Assembly (NCBI RefSeq): GCF_019175385.1
Contig: NC_083344.1
Span: 3,696,965 to 3,760,964, forward strand
Direction: 5' to 3'
Origin: Lycium barbarum
Taxonomy: Eukaryota > Streptophyta > Magnoliopsida > Solanales > Solanaceae
Length of the DNA stretch: 64,000 nt
Shown here: piece by piece, positions 58,686 to 64,000 of the stretch
Layout of the letters: each line of letters starts with the position of its first letter
Position numbering within the stretch: the stretch's first letter is position 1
Position numbers and translations under genes: made by a program
The notes under the pieces: generated by a model
What the model was told of the DNA's origin: nothing
The model's database searches: none
The model's input: the letters and a program-made list of their open reading frames with translations, nothing else

Positions 58686-60196
58686 CTATCCAAGTAACCC
58701 TGGTGATACAGTATAACTCATCACGAGCGGATCCATATCCACACCACGCTAACAACTCACGTGTCATAACTATAATTAATTAGGTGTGAATTCAAATACG
58801 CAACAGCTAAATCTGTAACACGTGCGCCACATAGCCCAAAATATAACACCAGCATATAATATGATGCCTATAACATTATTTTATCAACACAGAAAGAAAA
58901 CATACTCTAGTTCTTTTGATTATAACAAATTTAAGGTTCTAATTATCTGTCCATCTTTCATTTTATTCTACTAATCATTTTCTTAGTATGATAATGGAAA
59001 TTCCCTTCCTGAATGTTTACTTCATAGAGTTGTTCAGGATTAAAACAATTGGATGCTACCTAACGGCCTTAATAAGTCTAAAAAATTATTAGCAATGAAG
59101 ATTTTCGTGTGATAACAATTCTGACAAAGTGCTTTAATAAAAAAGTCTAAATTTTCGATGTTTCCACCATCACCAATCAAAAGCTCGGAAAAATAAAAGT
59201 AAAATGATGCAAGTTAGGGTACAGTATATGAAACTTCTTCTTCGTCCCCTCGTTTTTGTTGTTGTTGTGAATTTTTAATTCCTGAGGAGAATGGTATTAA
59301 AAAGGGAAAATCTAGACATAAAATCACATGAAAAAAAGTTATCTCAGAAGATTTAGAAGATTTAGAATATTTCGAAATTCAAGTAGATTTAGCATAATAT
59401 AGCAAAGGCATATTGAAAGTTGAAACCGTACAAGTGATATGTTAGATAATTCTTAAGTACAGATTATTAAAATATTATGGATTCAGACAACACAAATATA
59501 AGATATTGCGGATAGCCGATTCTAATCATCTTGAGTTTGAGGCTCGGTGATAATTATTGTTGTTAAGAAATACATTGAAGTAAGAACAATAAAGTTGGCT
59601 TATATCACTCAGCTTCCGGGGTCGGGTTCGACAGTACCCAGTACCTTTAGCTCAAATATTATATTAAATTTTTTATTTAGAAGTACAAATAATATATTCA
59701 GAACCCAATAATAAAACGAATTATGCTCCAAAGCTCATAATTAACTAGATTTTTTGGCTCTGTCTTTAAATTGTCACCTAAAGAACTTGCATTATATCTT
59801 CAAAGAGATCAAGAAGGTCATTTTTCAACTTCCTTTAATTTGTTCAAAGGCGATATTTGCCCTATGTTACTATCTAACGGATGTTTTCACCATAAAGCAC
59901 CAAAGAGGACCCATGCAGAAAAAAAGGCACCTTCCTTCAATAGATTTTTAATGTCTGTCCTCAAACTTTTATCTAGTTAGTCAATTACAGTTAACGTATA
60001 TATGATTATTATACTGTAACTAAAAATAGAGAAATTTGCAGAAATAACTATATAACTGGAGCTGTTAACAACCCGTAGCTATATTTTGTACATTTACATT
60101 TCGTAGCTAATTTTTAGATGTATTCGCGTGTATTTGAATACACTTTTTAGTTGTATTCGTAGCTAGATTTTAGGTATCCCCGCGTGTATTTGAATA
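58686..60196. other. Spacer, no gene seen
   Basis: Repeat-like phrases at 59,610-59,670 (CTTCCGGGGTCGGGTTCGAC) and at 60,035-60,196, where CGTAGCTA and CGCGTGTATTTGAATAC each occur twice in tandem before the Helitron-like end. Two short frames near 59,760 overlap and match nothing. Confidence 0.5.
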
Positions 60197-63100
60197 CTAG
60201 TATTCGTATCCGCGCGATGCGCGACCGGTATCAAATGAAACTAATCATTAAAATTATCATATCTAGTTTATATTATGATTATGACAAATGTAATTACTTA
60301 TAAATTGTCATTCTTCTAGAGATTTGGAGATCATTTGATTTCTTTTTATAGGTCAATTATCCTACACGTGAAAAATAAATTAAAGGATGTCAAAATATTC
60401 TTTAACATGTTTTTTTTGTAAAAGAAAAGAAAAAAGAAGGAAGCTTTGATATCTAAGTTTTATGATTATACCACACATATATTATTTTTAACCTATCCCC
60501 CCCCCCCCCCTCCCCAACCCCCCGCTCCCTTCGTTTTCTTTCTTTTAATTCATTGAAAAAACCTATATTAGTATTTAAATTTTTCTAAATTTTACTCCTA
60601 TCTTAATTCCTCTTAATACAAAAAATGATTTCCTTATCTTTCATCTAAACAAAAAAAGATTAACAACACTAAGTTTAAAAAGATTTATTGTTCAAATCAA
60701 ATTCGAAATATAAGCGCACTCAATTCAAAAATTAACTACACTCAATTTTATTGTACTACTTATAAACATGCCAAATTTTTCCGATTTTCTAATAATTTAC
60801 GACTTGGCTAAATATTATTGCCCGCTAGATATATATACTATACGAGCATGAGTTCAATATTGGATAATAACAGAAATAGCAAAGATGGTGAGAATATTAA
60901 AAAGGCCCAATCATACATAGTATATTGATTTAACAAAAAAAATAACGGTCACCTTGTTTCTCAATACAATGTACCAATGACAAATACTTTATAAAATCAA
61001 CAAAAACAAATCATACAAATACAAATCATCAAATAGCTCTTTGAGGAAACTCAATATCATAATTATATAATTTGACTCATACTAATTTATGAAAGTTGAT
61101 CGTACCAAGAAAAAACAACAACAAAAAAAAAGATAGCAATTTTCTGAGAATATTTATCTTTCAATTCAATTTTCTTTTTATATTTTATTTAAATTAAAAA
61201 AACTAATTAATCAAAGTTTAATCTAACAATTTGAATTCAAAATTAACATATCAATTACATCATACATTTATATTTTTCTAAATTAGTCGGCTTTTTCTTA
61301 AAGCGTTAGCGTGCATATATCACAATTGACTACCTTTCTTTTATGGTCAATTCTTATTACCCCTCCCCAGCCCCTCTTATATTGGATTATATCAATTTTA
61401 TCTTATAATATTTTTTAGGTTTATTTACTACTTCAATTCTGTGTTCTTATCAATACACAATAGATAGAGTTCTTTTTTCATATATTGAACTTTTTGTATA
61501 AAATTTCTCCTCTCAAATTCAAATAGTAGATCTACCCATCATTTTTTATTTTATTTTTTGGTAAATTTTAGGTTTTTCTTTTTACTTTTTACTTTTTATT
61601 TTTTGCATTTTACGATAACATATTTTAAAAACATTTTCATGTGGCATTTTATGATCTTTCCACTTGATTTAGTGCGGCGTATTCAATAAAACACCTCTAT
61701 AAAAAATTAAGAAAAATGAATTTTAGTCGTCAAATAAATATTATTTTCCTTGTTTCTTTAATGAAATGAACTCAATAAGAAAAATCTATGGGATTCAATA
61801 AAAAAAATTCATGTGAATTTTCATTAAATTAACATGATTTAATATCTTTTCCCATTCATCAAATACTATTTAGTTTTTAACTTTTATTCTATGGACGAAA
61901 TTCTATGATAAACAATATTCTTTTTAGCACTATTTAGTATTTCAGTTTTATTTTATTGCTTGGTACTCTTCGCTTGATTAATCATTATATTGATTTTTTA
62001 ATAAAAAAATTGATCTTTCTCACCTAAAATTTCAAATAAATCTGATCCTTGTATATTTTTATAAAGTTCTTTTTATTTGTATGTTTCTTTTGTCTTTTTG
62101 TTCTTTGTATTAGCTATTAGTACTAAGTTATTATTACTTGCAACTTGACTTAACTACATTGAAATATTCTCCTATTAAAAATGTTATTAATTTTGTTATT
62201 GGAAAGTCCAATAAAAGATATCTTTGCCTTCAAACTACAATAAAATTTGGTGCCTTAAGATGACAAATCACTGCAAGAAAAGATTAATAAATGTTTTGAA
62301 AGGAAAATGCGATAGCAAAATTTTGAGATTACAATTATTTATATGTATCCATCAACATATAATGTTTGAAATTTTTTTTAATGTCTAATAGCTAGATAAC
62401 TACTCACGTAAAACATGTTGATAATTTTAATTTTAATTAAGTGGTCTTTAAAATGGATTAGGATTTCAAATAACATTCTAAATTCTCGTCTTAAAATGTA
62501 TTTAGACATTGAAACGTCAATTAAAAAACTTGTAATTTAGCATCAATTTGATACACAGTCTTTCTAGCTTCCTTAAAGGTAGAGGTGCCTAGAATAATTT
62601 TTTTAAAAATATGTAAAAGTTTAAACTTCAAACTTTCTCATTTTATCGCCGCCGCCCAATGAGATATCCAACAAAATCTTCTAAAATAATAAACTATGAA
62701 ATACTACAATCATAAGTTATTCTTTATAAGAGAGTGAAACGTAACCACACTTATATTGATATAGAATTAAAATCATACCGGTAGAAGCAAGGTTGATAAG
62801 GCACAACACCTAATAATACATTACATAAAATAAAGTTTTAATTCAATATTTGAACATAAAACAAAACAACAATTACCAATCAGCTTCTTCAAAATCCTGT
62901 GTCATGAATACTTTGAAAACAAAAATCAAGAAAAAGGGGATAGAGAACATCTTAACAACAAAGATTTTAAACATCATAAATTTAACAATTAGAAATATAA
63001 GACCTCCAATATTTGATGCTAGCTAATGAGACAATTTCCAACTCATCGAAATGTTGTCGCCAAATTTGTGTAGCTTGAATATCTTGAAATTATAAAGTTA

Positions 63101-64000
63101 AAAAAAGTTCGAAGAGAAATAACATTACTAATAAACTCAAAATATCATGTATCGTGCAATGAAAAAGTGCTAATAACAACCATTTTATATAGTCTATTTG
63201 ATTTAGAAATCAAACAAAAAAATATTAAATTTTAAAAGCATAAAATATTTAAATATAATGTACTTACGTCGTAAGTTTCATACGTTGCTTTATCATAACC
63301 TTATGAATCTGCAATTGATGAAGATATAATAGTCAGTATTGATAGTCTCGCGTGCTATAAGCAGAAAAATTAATAATAGAGACACAATGAATTAATTGAT
63401 CAATAAATAAATAAAAAATCATTGTATATACACATATTTAAAAAATATATATATATAAAAAAACTCATTGTAGAATTGCAACTCAAGCAAACAAATAATT
63501 CCTATAATTTATAAAGTAACCAAAAATGCACAATTTACCATGAACTTATAAAATTCTGATACTACAAGTTTTACATTTTAACTACTCAAAAGAACACCAA
63601 TATAGGGACGACTTTTGCTCATATAAGCCACATTTCAGATGAGAGAAACTCAATTTTTCATAGTCAGAACTTGCTTCTGAAAATTTTTAATTGAGAATTT
63701 TACATCCTATCATGAAAACATAGCAACAACTTCCACAAAACCATGCTTTGCAAGTGCTGTGGAATATTTTTTGAAAGACTCAATAATGTGAGGTGTAGAA
63801 TACTCATTCTTTATAATTCAAGAAAATGGATTGTATGGCTTCTTCGGATCTTGATGTTGCTATAATCGCATACACGAACCTTCAAATTCAATGACATCTT
63901 AATAATGGATATTTCGTTGATGACATCAGTTTTCATAGCTATATTTTGCAATATATGTTTGATCTGGTGTGCACTTCAATATTTTCAACTTGATCTAACT
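60197..64000 (-). mobile_element. Possible Helitron, 3' end at 60,197, other end not found
   Basis: On the minus strand the sequence CGCGCATCGCGCG (a 5-bp stem with a 3-nt loop) is followed after about 10 bases by CTAG and then T. A short GC hairpin some 10-12 bases before CTRR, inserted before T, is the Helitron 3' signature. The element would extend rightward; I found no convincing TC start, and no Rep/helicase gene is seen, so the right border is unknown and may lie well before the window end. The sequence to 64,000 is about three-quarters AT, with a C-rich tract (60,498-60,525) and no supported gene. Confidence 0.4.

Overview
This window is plant nuclear DNA and most likely Solanaceae. 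The evidence is AT-rich spacers, genes cut by many small introns, two SINE types I recognise from Solanaceae (one ending in TTG repeats, one ending in a TATCA-A tail), Stowaway, hAT and MULE-type MITEs, and a Ty3/gypsy element primed by initiator tRNA-Met. All exon boundaries, family names and repeat borders were read by eye from the sequence; no search was run.

Layout. 1-17,600 is a nest of LTR retrotransposons. A minus-strand LTR fills 1-1,920. Remnants of a non-coding element carrying a duplicated primer-binding site lie at about 4,540-4,793 and 14,675-17,590, and a 9.9 kb Ty3/gypsy-type element (4,794-14,669, 5-bp target duplication GTGAA) sits inside it. That element has very long LTRs (3.2 and 3.1 kb), a gag with an internal stop, a protease fragment, no recognisable reverse transcriptase and only a scrap of the integrase end. 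Its gutted interior holds a full-length 5S rRNA-like sequence. 17,600-28,200 is gene-poor: a 0.9 kb hAT-like MITE, a possible orphan tetraspanin exon, and a 3.8 kb hAT transposon with a broken transposase.

28,200-56,200 is the genic part. It holds a chloroplast Ycf54/LCAA-type cyclase subunit gene (+), an intron-containing tRNA-Tyr gene (+), an ERD2-like receptor gene (+), an F-box/FBD-type gene that looks frameshifted (-), a G3BP-like NTF2-RRM-RGG gene with nine coding exons and two GC-AG introns (+), and an intronless gene for a membrane-anchored protein of unknown function (-). Their introns and spacers are filled with MITEs and SINEs, including a 442-bp foldback with a perfect 9-bp target duplication and a 1.27 kb MULE-like element with long terminal inverted repeats.

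56,200-64,000 has no gene I can support. It holds MITE and SINE fragments, and a probable Helitron 3' end at 60,197 that opens an AT-rich stretch running to the window edge.

The genes do not form a pathway: chlorophyll synthesis, tRNA, secretory retention, protein turnover and RNA binding lie side by side, as is normal for plants. The less ordinary structures are the 5S-like sequence inside a gypsy element, the tandemly multiplied splice-donor segment in intron 1 of the G3BP-like gene, and the paired GC-AG introns of the same gene.
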